This document shows positions 46,285 through 54,981 of a stretch of 64,000 nt of DNA, piece by piece. The stretch spans positions 2,604,001 to 2,668,000 of the forward strand of contig OY820914.1 of NCBI GenBank assembly GCA_963682005.1, in the 5' to 3' direction. The notes under the pieces are model-generated. The model did not search any database. It was given only the letters and a program-made list of their open reading frames with translations, and was not told the origin of the DNA. Made by a program: the position numbers and the translations under genes. Position 1 is the stretch's first letter. Each line of letters starts with the position of its first letter. The stretch is from CAIYUC01 sp963682005 (GTDB lineage Bacteria; Bacteroidota; Bacteroidia; Bacteroidales; FEN-979).

Positions 46285-49200
46285 ATGAAAACGTTATTAC
46301 GCTCTGTAATTTTTTTCTTTTTCTTTTTTTGCGGTGGCAAATTGTCTGCCCAGCTTACCGTGACACAGGGTTCTGCGATGAACATGACGCCACTGCAATT
46401 GGTCATGACCCAATTGGTAGGGCAGGGGATAACTGTGACTAATGCGACGTTTAATGGATCTGCAGGTCTTATCTCATCCAATCAGATCGGTTTCTTTCAG
46501 ACAGACATGGCAGCCACTCAACAACTTGGTATCGGAGATGGTATTTTGATGTCATCAGGTGCCGACTCCCTTGCTGTAGGACCAAATACATTAACAGGGG
46601 CAGGCAAGGATTATTTTGGTCCGGGTGATCCTGATTTAAATATTGTTTCAGGAAATACAACACATGATAAAAGTGTGCTTGAATTTGATTTTGTTCCACA
46701 GGCTGATACGCTTAAATTCAGGTATGTATTCGGATCAGAGGAATTCAAGGAATATTGCAATTCGATCAACGATGCTTTTGGATTTTTCCTGAGTGGTCCC
46801 GGCATTACAGGAACATTTTCAAACAATAGCATCAACATCGCCATTATGCCTAATGGAATCCTTCCCGTAACAATCAATAACTTATGTGGTGAGACTAATC
46901 CTGACAGGTGGGATAATCCCCCAGGTGGATTCAACTTCCAATATGATGGATTTTCTGTTGTTCTCACAGCCTGGCATGTTGTTGTTCCTTGTTCAACGTA
47001 CCATATTAAATTGGCAATTGCCGATGCTGTCGATGGAATCCTTGATTCCGGGGTATTTCTGGAAAAGAACAGTTTCAATGCAACCGGATTACAGATCAAC
47101 AACACATACGCCATTCCTAAATTTAATTACGGTGCCATCGAAGGCTGCAACGATGCCTTTGTTTCATTTGTGATGAATCACCCGGCCTCTGATCCGTTTA
47201 TCGTCCATTATACAGTTGCGGGAACTGCCACGATGGGGGTTGATTATACGCCATTCCCCGATTCACTGGTGATCCCAGCCGGGCAGGACAGCGGGGCTGT
47301 CGTGATCCATGCACTCATGGATCTTGTTCCGGAAGGGGTTGAAACGGTGATCCTCCAGGTTATTGTGAATTCTTGCAACGGCCCCGCCATATTTAATGAT
47401 ACGATACGCATCTTTGATAACACCCCCCTGCGCATCAACATGACACCAGATACCACGACCTGTATCGGAACGCCGGTCACCTTATCCGTAATGGCCTCGG
47501 GAGGTCAGCTGCCTTATGGTTATATATGGAGCAACGGGACATTTTCAAACAACATTACGGTAACGCCGCCGCCCGGTGTGAATAATTATTCAGTCATAGT
47601 TAATGACGGATGTGTTTTCAAAGATACAGGCTATGTTGCCGTTACAGTCCGACCAACGCCCGTACTCACGAATTCGTTCTTTTCATTTGCTATGTGTTCA
47701 GGAGATACCACCGACATCAGCCTGGCAGCAAGCCTGCCGGGTGTGACGTTCTCCTGGACTGCAACCGCCAGTTCGCCATCCATCAACGGATACGCTGCCG
47801 GAACAGGGAATGCGATTGCCCAGGTATTAACCAACTCCGGTTCTTCCGTCGATTCTGTAATGTACGAGGTTACTCCTTCGAACAGTGGTTGCCTGGGTAC
47901 GCCAAAAACCTTCCGCGTCAAAGTCTATCCTGTCCCTGCTATCACAGCAAACCCGGCAGCTCCCAGCATCTGCTCCGCGCAGATGACGTCGATCGGACTG
48001 ACTTCCCCGGTAAACAATTCCTCATTTGCATGGACAGCAATGGGAACAGCTGGTGTAACGGGATATGGCCCCGGTAACGGGAATACGATCTCACAGATAT
48101 TGACGAGTAATTCCGGAATATTAGAGACGGTGACTTATCAAATCACCGTTACAGCGAATGGATGTCCGGGACCTGCTTTTACTTTACCGGTCCTGATCAA
48201 CCCTCAACCGCACCTGATGACCAACCCGATGTATGATACGATCTGCTCGGGCACTTCAACGAACATCCACCTGCTTTCAAGCTGTCTGAATACAACCTAT
48301 ACCTGGACCGCGACCAATATCACAGGTAGTGTTACCGGGTATTCTGACGGGAACGGATCCCCGATCGTCCAGAAGCTCTATGATATGCTTACTGTACCCG
48401 GGGATGTAAGATACACGATCCGGCCTGAAGCAGGAACCTGCATCGGCAACGACACCAATTATTATATCAATGTAAAACCAAAACCCCAGGTCCAGAATAC
48501 GGTGTTGAATTATTCAGTCTGTTCCGGTTTTTCGACGAATATTCCGCTGACCAGCGATGTTTCGGCCAGCACATTTACCTGGACAGCCACAGGGAGTTCG
48601 CCGAATGTTTCGGGTTTCTCCGCCAGTGCCGGATCATCGATCGTCCAGACCCTTGTAAACGCCGGTTATTCGAATGAAACGGTAATTTACAGGACAGCCC
48701 CTCATGCGAATGGATGCACCGGGGACACGGTTCATTTCACGGTCACGGTTTACCCGGTGGCGGATGTGACCAACAGCCCTTTATTCTCCCAGATCTGCTC
48801 AGCGACATCTCCCGATGTCGCTTTAACCTCCCACGTTTCAGGCGCGCTCTTCACCTGGACCGCCACGCCAACTTCAGGCAATGTGACCGGCTATGCCAGT
48901 AATGCAGTTCCGGCCGGATCGATCAATGATGTGTTGATCAATAACGGCAATACCAATGAAACGGTGACCTACCATATCACCCCAACGGCGAATGCATGCA
49001 CCGGCACCCCGTCGGATTTCGTGGTGACGGTTTACCCGGTGGCACATGTCACCACCAGCCCGCTCACCCAGACGATCTGCACGCAAACGCTGATCACTGT
49101 TCCGCTCACCGCGACGGTGGCCAATACGACCTTTGCCTGGACAGCCACCCCAAGCTCTCCTAACCTGGGCGGCTTTTCCGACGGGACCGGGAGCACGATC

Positions 49201-51219
49201 AGCCAGACGCTGACAAACAGCGGATACAGCATAGCTGGAGTGACATACAATGTCACTCCAACTGCGAATGGATGCACAGGTGTATCGGGTGATTACATCG
49301 TGACCGTCAATCCGAAGCCGGATGTATCGAACAACCCGCTTTCATCACAGGTGTGTTCGGAGACATCTCCAGATGTCTCCTTGACCTCCAACGTGTCGGG
49401 TGCAACCTTCAGCTGGACCGCCACCCCGAGCTCGGGGAATGTAACAGGCTATGGTCCGGGCAGCGGGCTTGTGATCAGCCAGGTGCTGACAAACAGCGGG
49501 TTCAATGTCGAGACAGTAACTTACAATATCATCCCGGCGGCGAACAGCTGCCCGGGAACCGCCGTGAACTATATCGTGAGCGTTGTGTCGGTGCCGGATG
49601 TTTATTTCAATCCCACCGCACAGACGATCTGCACGGCACAAAGCACGGGCATCAGCCTGCTGTCGCATGTCAACGGGGCATTGTTCAGCTGGACGGCCAC
49701 GGGCAGTTCCCCCAGCCTCTCGGGTTTTGGACCGGGCAGCGGCAATACGATCAGCCAGCCGCTACAGAATTCAGGTACAACGATCGAAAGCGTAACCTAC
49801 CAGGTGACCCCGACAGCATTCGGGTGCCCGCCGGGATTTACCCAGCCGGTCATCGTTACGGTGAATCCCAAACCGGCGATCACCAATACGACCACTGCGT
49901 TCCAGATCTGCAACCAGGTTCAGACCAACATCGTTCTCCAGTCGAGCGTGGCGGGATCAAACTATAGCTGGACCGTAACGGGGAGTTCGCTGAATGTGGG
50001 CGGCTATTCTGCAGGCAACGGTCAATGGATCAGGCAAACGCTGACCAATTCGGGATTTAATGTGGAAACCGTGACCTACAACGTCATACCGACAGCCAAT
50101 AGCTGCAACGGGGATGCAATGAGCTTCACAGTCACAGTGATCCCGGTAGCAGACGCTTATTTCACACCCACAGCACAGGCCGTTTGTTCGGGCGTAAGCT
50201 CCAACATCCAGGTTCAATCGCATGTATCGGGAACTTCTTTTACCTGGACAGCCACCGGCAGTTCGGGCAATGTGAGCGGGTATTATCCGAATAGCGGAAC
50301 AGATATCCAGCAACTCCTGACGAATGCGGGTTACAATATTGAAAGCGTCACATACAATGTGACGCCAACAGCCGCTGGATGTACCGGGACGATGAGCCCG
50401 GTGATGGTGACAGTCAACCCGCTTCCGGTGGTAACGCTGATAAATTGCTGGGATCCGGTCATGACCACCGATGCAAAGCCGTTCAGTCTGAAAGGCGGGT
50501 CGCCTTTCGGTGGGATCTATGCAGGAACAGGCGTCAATGCCGGGGTTTTCTCACCCCAGGTTGCAGGCGAAGGAGTTCATTCGATCCAGTATTTGTACAT
50601 CAACGACTTTGGCTGCAACGGGAACACAAGCCAGACGATCACCGTCATTGCACCACTTCCGTTCACCTGCGGGGACATACTGACCGACATCCGGGATAAT
50701 CAACAGTACCCGACAGTCAACCTGAATGGCCAATGCTGGATGGCCTCCGACCTCAATTACGGAACTGAGATCCAGACGACCCTGCAACAGCGTGACAATT
50801 GCGTTTCGGAGAAATACATCAATCCATCCTCCATTCTCAATCCTCCATCCTCGGTTTACCAATGGGACGAACTCATGCGTTACGACAGGACTGAAGGCTC
50901 ACAGGGATTATGTCCGGGAGGCTGGCACGTGCCGTCAGAAGCGGAATGGCTGGCGCTGCTGACCTTTTACGGTGGTAACGGGTTTGCGGGCAGTCCGCTG
51001 AAAAGCACAGGGTATTCGGGGTTTGATGCGATGCTTGACGGCGCCTTGTTCCTGACCAATCATTGGGATTTCAATGCATTTGCCACCTTGTTGTGGTCAT
51101 CGACCGCCCACGGAACGAATAAAGCCTGGGCCCATGGGATGAACCAGCAAAACCCGTCGGTGTCATATTATCCGTCATTTACAGCGCATGCGTTTGGGGT
51201 GAGGTGTTTGAAAGACTAA
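46285..51219 (+). CDS. FISUMP protein F: choice-of-anchor L head, Calx-beta-like, 10 PKD-like units
   Basis: 1644 aa with signal peptide KTLLRSVIFFFFFFCGGKLSAQ. Residues of about 24-265 look like a choice-of-anchor L domain (GDGILMSSGADSLAVGPN, YVFGSEEFKEYCNSINDAFGFFLSGPGI). Residues of about 270-375 look like a Calx-beta domain (VDYTPFPDSLVIPAGQDSGAV, VPEGVETVILQV). A SprB-like segment (ASGGQLPYGYIWSNG) and ten PKD-like units follow (about 455-1378). FISUMP is at about 1465-1644. Its central loop is NPSSILNPPSS, made of repeat-like sequence, instead of the Cys loop of B-E. The 3' third is nearly identical to that of H. It follows E after three bases. Confidence 0.85.
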   Translation: MKTLLRSVIFFFFFFCGGKLSAQLTVTQGSAMNMTPLQLVMTQLVGQGITVTNATFNGSAGLISSNQIGFFQTDMAATQQLGIGDGILMSSGADSLAVGPNTLTGAGKDYFGPGDPDLNIVSGNTTHDKSVLEFDFVPQADTLKFRYVFGSEEFKEYCNSINDAFGFFLSGPGITGTFSNNSINIAIMPNGILPVTINNLCGETNPDRWDNPPGGFNFQYDGFSVVLTAWHVVVPCSTYHIKLAIADAVDGILDSGVFLEKNSFNATGLQINNTYAIPKFNYGAIEGCNDAFVSFVMNHPASDPFIVHYTVAGTATMGVDYTPFPDSLVIPAGQDSGAVVIHALMDLVPEGVETVILQVIVNSCNGPAIFNDTIRIFDNTPLRINMTPDTTTCIGTPVTLSVMASGGQLPYGYIWSNGTFSNNITVTPPPGVNNYSVIVNDGCVFKDTGYVAVTVRPTPVLTNSFFSFAMCSGDTTDISLAASLPGVTFSWTATASSPSINGYAAGTGNAIAQVLTNSGSSVDSVMYEVTPSNSGCLGTPKTFRVKVYPVPAITANPAAPSICSAQMTSIGLTSPVNNSSFAWTAMGTAGVTGYGPGNGNTISQILTSNSGILETVTYQITVTANGCPGPAFTLPVLINPQPHLMTNPMYDTICSGTSTNIHLLSSCLNTTYTWTATNITGSVTGYSDGNGSPIVQKLYDMLTVPGDVRYTIRPEAGTCIGNDTNYYINVKPKPQVQNTVLNYSVCSGFSTNIPLTSDVSASTFTWTATGSSPNVSGFSASAGSSIVQTLVNAGYSNETVIYRTAPHANGCTGDTVHFTVTVYPVADVTNSPLFSQICSATSPDVALTSHVSGALFTWTATPTSGNVTGYASNAVPAGSINDVLINNGNTNETVTYHITPTANACTGTPSDFVVTVYPVAHVTTSPLTQTICTQTLITVPLTATVANTTFAWTATPSSPNLGGFSDGTGSTISQTLTNSGYSIAGVTYNVTPTANGCTGVSGDYIVTVNPKPDVSNNPLSSQVCSETSPDVSLTSNVSGATFSWTATPSSGNVTGYGPGSGLVISQVLTNSGFNVETVTYNIIPAANSCPGTAVNYIVSVVSVPDVYFNPTAQTICTAQSTGISLLSHVNGALFSWTATGSSPSLSGFGPGSGNTISQPLQNSGTTIESVTYQVTPTAFGCPPGFTQPVIVTVNPKPAITNTTTAFQICNQVQTNIVLQSSVAGSNYSWTVTGSSLNVGGYSAGNGQWIRQTLTNSGFNVETVTYNVIPTANSCNGDAMSFTVTVIPVADAYFTPTAQAVCSGVSSNIQVQSHVSGTSFTWTATGSSGNVSGYYPNSGTDIQQLLTNAGYNIESVTYNVTPTAAGCTGTMSPVMVTVNPLPVVTLINCWDPVMTTDAKPFSLKGGSPFGGIYAGTGVNAGVFSPQVAGEGVHSIQYLYINDFGCNGNTSQTITVIAPLPFTCGDILTDIRDNQQYPTVNLNGQCWMASDLNYGTEIQTTLQQRDNCVSEKYINPSSILNPPSSVYQWDELMRYDRTEGSQGLCPGGWHVPSEAEWLALLTFYGGNGFAGSPLKSTGYSGFDAMLDGALFLTNHWDFNAFATLLWSSTAHGTNKAWAHGMNQQNPSVSYYPSFTAHAFGVRCLKD

Positions 51220-51362
51220 AGGTTGGAAGGTCGGAAGGTCTGAAGGTCTGAAGACGGAGGATAGAAGATAGAAGATAGAAGATGGAAGTTGATAGAACAT
51301 CATAATTCATAATTCAAACTCACCTGCCTGCCGGCAGGCAGGTAATTCATAATTAAATACGA
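51220..51362. repeat. Repeat-rich gap after F
   Basis: GGAAGGTCTGAA-type and GATAGAA-type tandem repeats (about 51226-51290) are followed by CATAATTCATAATTC repeats. A perfect palindrome, CCTGCCTGCC plus its reverse complement, lies at 51323-51342. The corresponding gap after H lacks that palindrome exactly. No promoter for the following two-component pair was recognised. Confidence 0.75.
51323..51342. repeat. 20-bp perfect palindrome insertion
   Basis: CCTGCCTGCC/GGCAGGCAGG. The gap after H has the flanking bases directly joined (CAAACTCA then TAATTCATAATT), so this looks like a clean insertion without target-site duplication. Confidence 0.8.
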
Positions 51363-52040
51363 ATGAAGGTCCTCCTGATCGAAGATGAAAAAGAGTTGTC
51401 TCACGCCATTGAGACGTACCTGAAACGGGAGAATTATCTCTGTGAGGCTGCATTTACCTATGACCAGGCGATCGAAAAGATAAACCTTTACCAGTACGAT
51501 TGTGTGATCGTGGATATCAACCTTCCCGACGGAAGCGGGCTCGATGTTATAAAGGAACTGAAGGAAAAGGAATCGGAAGTGGGAATTATCATCATTTCTG
51601 CAAGGAATTCGCTCGATGATAAGTTATATGGACTCGATGTCGGGGCTGACGATTACCTCACCAAGCCGTTCCATCTTTCAGAACTGAATGCCCGCATCAA
51701 ATCGATCATCCGGAGAAGGAATTTCAGCGGAAAGAATGAGATCATCTTCAACGAGATCCGCATCATCCCTGATGCAATGCAGGTTTTTGTGAACGGGAAT
51801 CCCATCATTCTTACAAAAAAAGAATATGACCTCCTGATCTTTTTTCTTTCTAATAAAGACCGTGTTCTTACCAAGGAATCACTGGCCGAACACCTCTGGG
51901 GAGAAGTCATGGATACAGCCGATTCCTTTGATTTCATTTACACACACATTAAGAACATCCGCCGAAAGATCATGGAAAAGGGCGGGCAGGACTATATCCA
52001 GACGATCTATGGAATGGGTTATAAATTCCTATCCCAATGA
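51363..52040 (+). CDS. Response regulator, OmpR/PhoB type
   Basis: The 225-aa DNA-binding response regulator has an N-terminal receiver domain: acidic pair E7-D8, phosphoacceptor D51 in VIVDINLPDGSG, and K101 in LTKPF. The C-terminal winged helix (about 128-225) has the typical LTKKEYDLLIFF, DFIYTHIKNIRRKI and YGMGYKF elements. Its stop overlaps the start of the kinase gene by four bases (ATGA), so the two are translationally coupled. Targets are unknown. The neighbouring small secreted proteins, and possibly the flanking FISUMP genes, are candidates by position only. Confidence 0.95.
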   Translation: MKVLLIEDEKELSHAIETYLKRENYLCEAAFTYDQAIEKINLYQYDCVIVDINLPDGSGLDVIKELKEKESEVGIIIISARNSLDDKLYGLDVGADDYLTKPFHLSELNARIKSIIRRRNFSGKNEIIFNEIRIIPDAMQVFVNGNPIILTKKEYDLLIFFLSNKDRVLTKESLAEHLWGEVMDTADSFDFIYTHIKNIRRKIMEKGGQDYIQTIYGMGYKFLSQ

Positions 52041-53338
52041 AATTACTCACGAAGACTTCGATCTATTACATTTTTTTCTCACTGATCACATTCCTCATCG
52101 GCGGGTTCATCCTCTTTCCTGTTTTGAAATCGATCTTCTACAACCAGATGGATGAAAACCTTTCCACCGAAAAACTGCTGATCATCGAGCAGATCAATTA
52201 TTCCGACAGCCTGCCCGATTTCAGGACCGTTTTCGGGCATCACATCGAGGTGACCGTTTTTAATGAACCCAAGCGCAAATTCGGATTCATTAAGACCACT
52301 GACCTTTTCGATAAGGAGGAAGGGAAGTTCGTGCCTTACCGTCATCTCATCGCAGAAGGAACATCCATCCGGAACAAGGGTTATATCATCAGCATTTACA
52401 AGCGGCTTGATGAGACGCAAACGCTTATGGCCACTGTCCTCCTGGCGATGGCCATCTTATTTCTTTTCCTGATGGCGCTGCTGATCTTTGTCAATTACTT
52501 CAGTTCGCGAAGGGTATGGGTGCCGTTTTACCAGACCTTGCAGAATCTCCATAAATTCGATATCAGCCAGGACCGGCCGCTGGTGCTGACCAAAAGCTCC
52601 ACCCATGAATTTGTGCTCCTGAACAAGGCGCTTGAACGGATGTCGAAAAAGATCCGCCGTGATTATTTCAGCCTGAAGGAATTCAATGAGAATGCATCCC
52701 ATGAATTGCAGACACCGCTTGCGATCATCAGTTCCAAACTGGAATTGCTCATCCAGAACGAGAACCTGTCGGAGGAGCAGCTTCAACTGATCGAATCAGT
52801 GTATGAAGCCACCACGCGGATGTCGAAGCTGAACCAGGGGCTGCTCCTGATCTCCAAGATCGACAATAACCAGTTCATCAAGACGGAACAGGTTGAAATA
52901 AATAAGCTGGTTGAAAAATACCTTGAGAACTTCGAGGAATTCATCCAGATGAAAGAAATTGAAATAACCCGTGATTTCAGGGAGCCGGGCATCGTTCAGA
53001 TGAATGCCGTGCTTGCGGATATCCTGGTTTCCAACCTGCTTACGAATTCGATCCGTCATAATATCCGGGAGGGTAAGATCACCATTCTCATTGACCGTAA
53101 CCGTTTCCTCATTTCCAATACCGGCCAGCATTTGACGACCGACCCGGTGAAGCTTTTCGACCGGTTCAGGAAATCGGAACGGGGTACAGGGGATTCCGTC
53201 GGACTAGGTCTTGCGATTGTCAAGGAGATCATCGATCATTACCATATGGAAATAGAATATTCATGTAAGGACAATATTCATACACTTCTTGTCGTTTTCA
53301 ACACGGAAGGTAAAAATTATGGTCGGGACCATTTCTGA
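52037..53338 (+). CDS. Sensor histidine kinase
   Basis: The 433-aa membrane kinase has two transmembrane segments at about residues 9-31 and 132-154, enclosing a periplasmic loop of about 100 residues with no recognised sensor fold. After a linker, the HisKA domain has the phosphoacceptor H222 in NASHELQTPLAI. The ATPase domain has the N box (LLTNSIRHN), a degenerate G1 region (LISNTGQHL in place of DxGxG) and the G2 loop GLGLAIVKEI. The degenerate G1 resembles many Bacteroidota kinases and does not by itself imply inactivity. It is the partner of the preceding regulator by a 4-bp overlap. Confidence 0.93.
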   Translation: MKLLTKTSIYYIFFSLITFLIGGFILFPVLKSIFYNQMDENLSTEKLLIIEQINYSDSLPDFRTVFGHHIEVTVFNEPKRKFGFIKTTDLFDKEEGKFVPYRHLIAEGTSIRNKGYIISIYKRLDETQTLMATVLLAMAILFLFLMALLIFVNYFSSRRVWVPFYQTLQNLHKFDISQDRPLVLTKSSTHEFVLLNKALERMSKKIRRDYFSLKEFNENASHELQTPLAIISSKLELLIQNENLSEEQLQLIESVYEATTRMSKLNQGLLLISKIDNNQFIKTEQVEINKLVEKYLENFEEFIQMKEIEITRDFREPGIVQMNAVLADILVSNLLTNSIRHNIREGKITILIDRNRFLISNTGQHLTTDPVKLFDRFRKSERGTGDSVGLGLAIVKEIIDHYHMEIEYSCKDNIHTLLVVFNTEGKNYGRDHF

Positions 53339-53421
53339 TCAGATTCTTCAAAATTCCCACAGAATTAAACTGCAATTTCGCACCATTAAATTTTTTGTTT
53401 AACCATTAAATTAGAAAAATC

Positions 53422-53859
53422 ATGAAAAAACTGTTTTTAATGCTTTTAGTGACCTTGTTCACCACCTACGTTATCGGACAGACCCAGCAGCCTCAGCAAC
53501 AGCAAAAACCCGCTGCACCTGCAGAAAAATCAGCAGCTCCTGCTGAAAAGCCGGTAAAGACTGAGATCAAAGCCGCTGATCTTCCCAAGAAAGCTACTGA
53601 ATATCTTGCAAAGGAAATGAAGGATTTCACTGTTGAGAAAGTTTTCAAGAATGAATTCCATGGTGATGTTACCTATTCAGTTTACCTCGCAAAGGGAACC
53701 GAAAAGAACCGTGTTCATTTTGACAAAGAAGGCAATTTCATTAAGAAACCTGCTTCCGGTGGCACTGGTCAGCTTGGAACTCCTCCTCCGCAGAAACCTG
53801 CTGATGCTACAAAGCCGGCACCTGCTACAAAACCTGCAACAGATCCTGCAAAGAAATAA
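53422..53859 (+). CDS. Small secreted PepSY-like protein with Pro/Ala/Lys linkers
   Basis: 145 aa. The signal peptide is KKLFLMLLVTLFTTYVIGQ. A Gln- and Pro/Ala-rich linker with PAEK repeats follows. A compact domain at about residues 48-110 (IKAADLPKKATEYLAKEM, FTVEKVFKNEF, YSVYLAKG, RVHFDKEGNF) resembles the PepSY-like/DUF2874 family of periplasmic proteins. The tail is again Pro/Ala/Lys-rich. The next gene encodes a smaller paralogue. Such proteins are often found near two-component systems, and this pair directly follows one. The molecular role is not known. Confidence 0.8.
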   Translation: MKKLFLMLLVTLFTTYVIGQTQQPQQQQKPAAPAEKSAAPAEKPVKTEIKAADLPKKATEYLAKEMKDFTVEKVFKNEFHGDVTYSVYLAKGTEKNRVHFDKEGNFIKKPASGGTGQLGTPPPQKPADATKPAPATKPATDPAKK

Positions 53860-53880
53860 TCCGAAAGGAAAAGAAAAAAG

Positions 53881-53909
53881 ATCCGGGCAATCCTGTCCGG
53901 ATTTTTTTT
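53881..53909 (+). terminator. Intrinsic terminator after the first PepSY-like gene
   Basis: ATCCGGGCA / TGTCCGGAT forms a nine-pair stem with one or two G-T pairs and is followed by a run of eight T. Confidence 0.9.
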
Positions 53910-53920
53910 GAATTATGAAA

Positions 53921-53985
53921 CCTCATCCCCTGCACCCCTTCTGGATCCCCGCGTCCGCGGGGACCTTGAGGGGACGGGGGTTGAG
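53921..53985. repeat. Nested-palindrome element, copy 9 (divergent)
   Basis: CCTCATCCCC and GGGGTTGAGG-like ends enclose a CCCCGCGTCCGCGGGG hairpin, the same inner palindrome as in the long subtype. The GACC/GGTC hairpin is missing. Confidence 0.55.
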
Positions 53986-54105
53986 GTGTTTTGCTAAATG
54001 CCTTGTCGCTTGCGACGAGCAGAGAAATATTTTTTCAATCTGATACTTCGCTGCTCTGCGACGAAGAGTTTTATTGTCGCAATCGTAATTTTGTGAAGCT
54101 AAAAA

Positions 54106-54169
54106 GTACCCACCCCGACCTTCGGTCTTCCCCTCCCTACTGGTAGGGAGGGGATTCGAGGGGTGGGTC
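54106..54169 (+). repeat. Nested-palindrome element, copy 7 (short subtype)
   Basis: Full short-subtype structure with the CTGG loop variant also seen in copy 3. Confidence 0.8.
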
Positions 54170-54274
54170 CGCAGGCTTGATTTTGCTGAAAGATTGTGTA
54201 ATTCAGAATTTAAACAGAATCAGAACGCAATTTTGCGCCAGTTAACCGGATGTTTCACCTATAAATCTCAAAAA

Positions 54275-54622
54275 ATGAAAAAAGTAACGTTAACGTTATT
54301 TATTGCGTTGTTTTCAATGATGGTCTTTGCCCAGACCAAAACGGAATTAAAGACTTCAGAACTTCCTAAATCAATTACTGATTATATTGCCCAGAATGTA
54401 AAATCATTCACGATCTATAAGTCATTTAAAGTGGATTCAAAAGGGGTGATAACCTATAATGTTGTTGTGAATAAAGGGAGTGACAAACGCCTCCTTGTTT
54501 TTGATAAGGATGGAAAATTTATGAAAAAGGGCGACGAAGCAACCAAGGAAACGCTGAAAAGTGCACCTGATTCAAAACCCAAAACCCAACCGGCAGCCAA
54601 AATTGAACCTGCGAAGAAGTAG
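54275..54622 (+). CDS. Small secreted PepSY-like protein
   Basis: 115 aa from the ATG at 54275, which begins a clear signal peptide (KKVTLTLFIALFSMMVFAQ). The frame is open further upstream to 54194, but those residues do not look like a protein N-terminus. The domain (LKTSELPKSITDYIAQNV, SFTIYKSFKVD, YNVVVNKG, LLVFDKDGKF) is paralogous to the previous gene, with a Lys/Pro/Ala tail (KPKTQPAAKIEPAKK). The upstream GCAATTTTGCGCC stretch (about 54229-54241) is also found in similar form before the first paralogue (GCAATTTCGCACC, about 53371-53383), so both may use the same kind of promoter. Confidence 0.8.
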   Translation: MKKVTLTLFIALFSMMVFAQTKTELKTSELPKSITDYIAQNVKSFTIYKSFKVDSKGVITYNVVVNKGSDKRLLVFDKDGKFMKKGDEATKETLKSAPDSKPKTQPAAKIEPAKK

Positions 54623-54651
54623 TGAACAAATTTTTTCGGGATTTGTGAAAG

Positions 54652-54680
54652 AGCCGGGCATATTGTCTGGCTTTTTTTTT
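54652..54680 (+). terminator. Intrinsic terminator after the second PepSY-like gene
   Basis: AGCCGGGCA / TGTCTGGCT forms a nine-pair stem including G-T pairs, followed by nine T. The T-run directly abuts the next nested-palindrome element. Confidence 0.88.
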
Positions 54681-54742
54681 ACCCACCCCTTTAATCCCCT
54701 CCCTACCAGTAGGGAGGGGAAGACCGAAGGTCGGGGTGGGTA
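54680..54742 (-). repeat. Nested-palindrome element, copy 8 (short subtype, inverted)
   Basis: Short subtype in reverse orientation, beginning immediately at the T-run of the preceding terminator. Confidence 0.8.
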
Positions 54743-54903
54743 CGCGTCACCTGTTCTCCTAAAAAACCCAACGAAAAATTTTCAACAGCCAGGCAACCTT
54801 TTCGAAATTCTGGTGTCCGACTGCTGTCGGATGGTTCCTGGAATGAACATCCGTGAATGAGGAATATCAACGTCCGTTTTGACCGGACATCCGTTTTTTT
54901 TTG

Positions 54904-54911
54904 TACTTTTA
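54904..54911 (+). promoter_or_regulatory. Putative -7 box for FISUMP protein G
   Basis: TACTTTTA, one base from TAnnTTTG, lies 70 bases upstream of the ATG at 54982, close to the spacing seen in B, C, D and E. Confidence 0.45.
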
Positions 54912-54981
54912 ACACGTTGAAAATTATCGGAAATATAAATCGGATATCATTTGTTTCGCCAGGGCAGGAAGATAACATGAA

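Larger units (their letters stand above)
53860..54274. other. Intergenic region between the two PepSY-like genes
   Basis: No gene seen. It contains the terminator of the upstream gene, a divergent long-type palindromic element (53921-53985), a stretch with imperfect inverted repeats built on TTGTCGC/GCGACGA (about 54001-54085), a nested-palindrome element (54106-54169), and the promoter region of the second gene. Confidence 0.6.
54623..54981. other. Intergenic region before FISUMP protein G
   Basis: It contains a terminator and a nested-palindrome element. Then come several inverted repeats built on CGGAT/ATCCG and GTCCG/CGGAC (about 54818-54890), a T-run, and the promoter-like box of gene G. 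The hairpins could be a terminator-like or leader structure, but I cannot assign a known RNA family. Confidence 0.55.

Noticed and set aside
1941..54742. Nested-palindrome elements as protein-coding (peptides like THPDLRSSPPY)
   Set aside because: The peptides arise in several frames and both strands from a palindromic repeat and have no start context.
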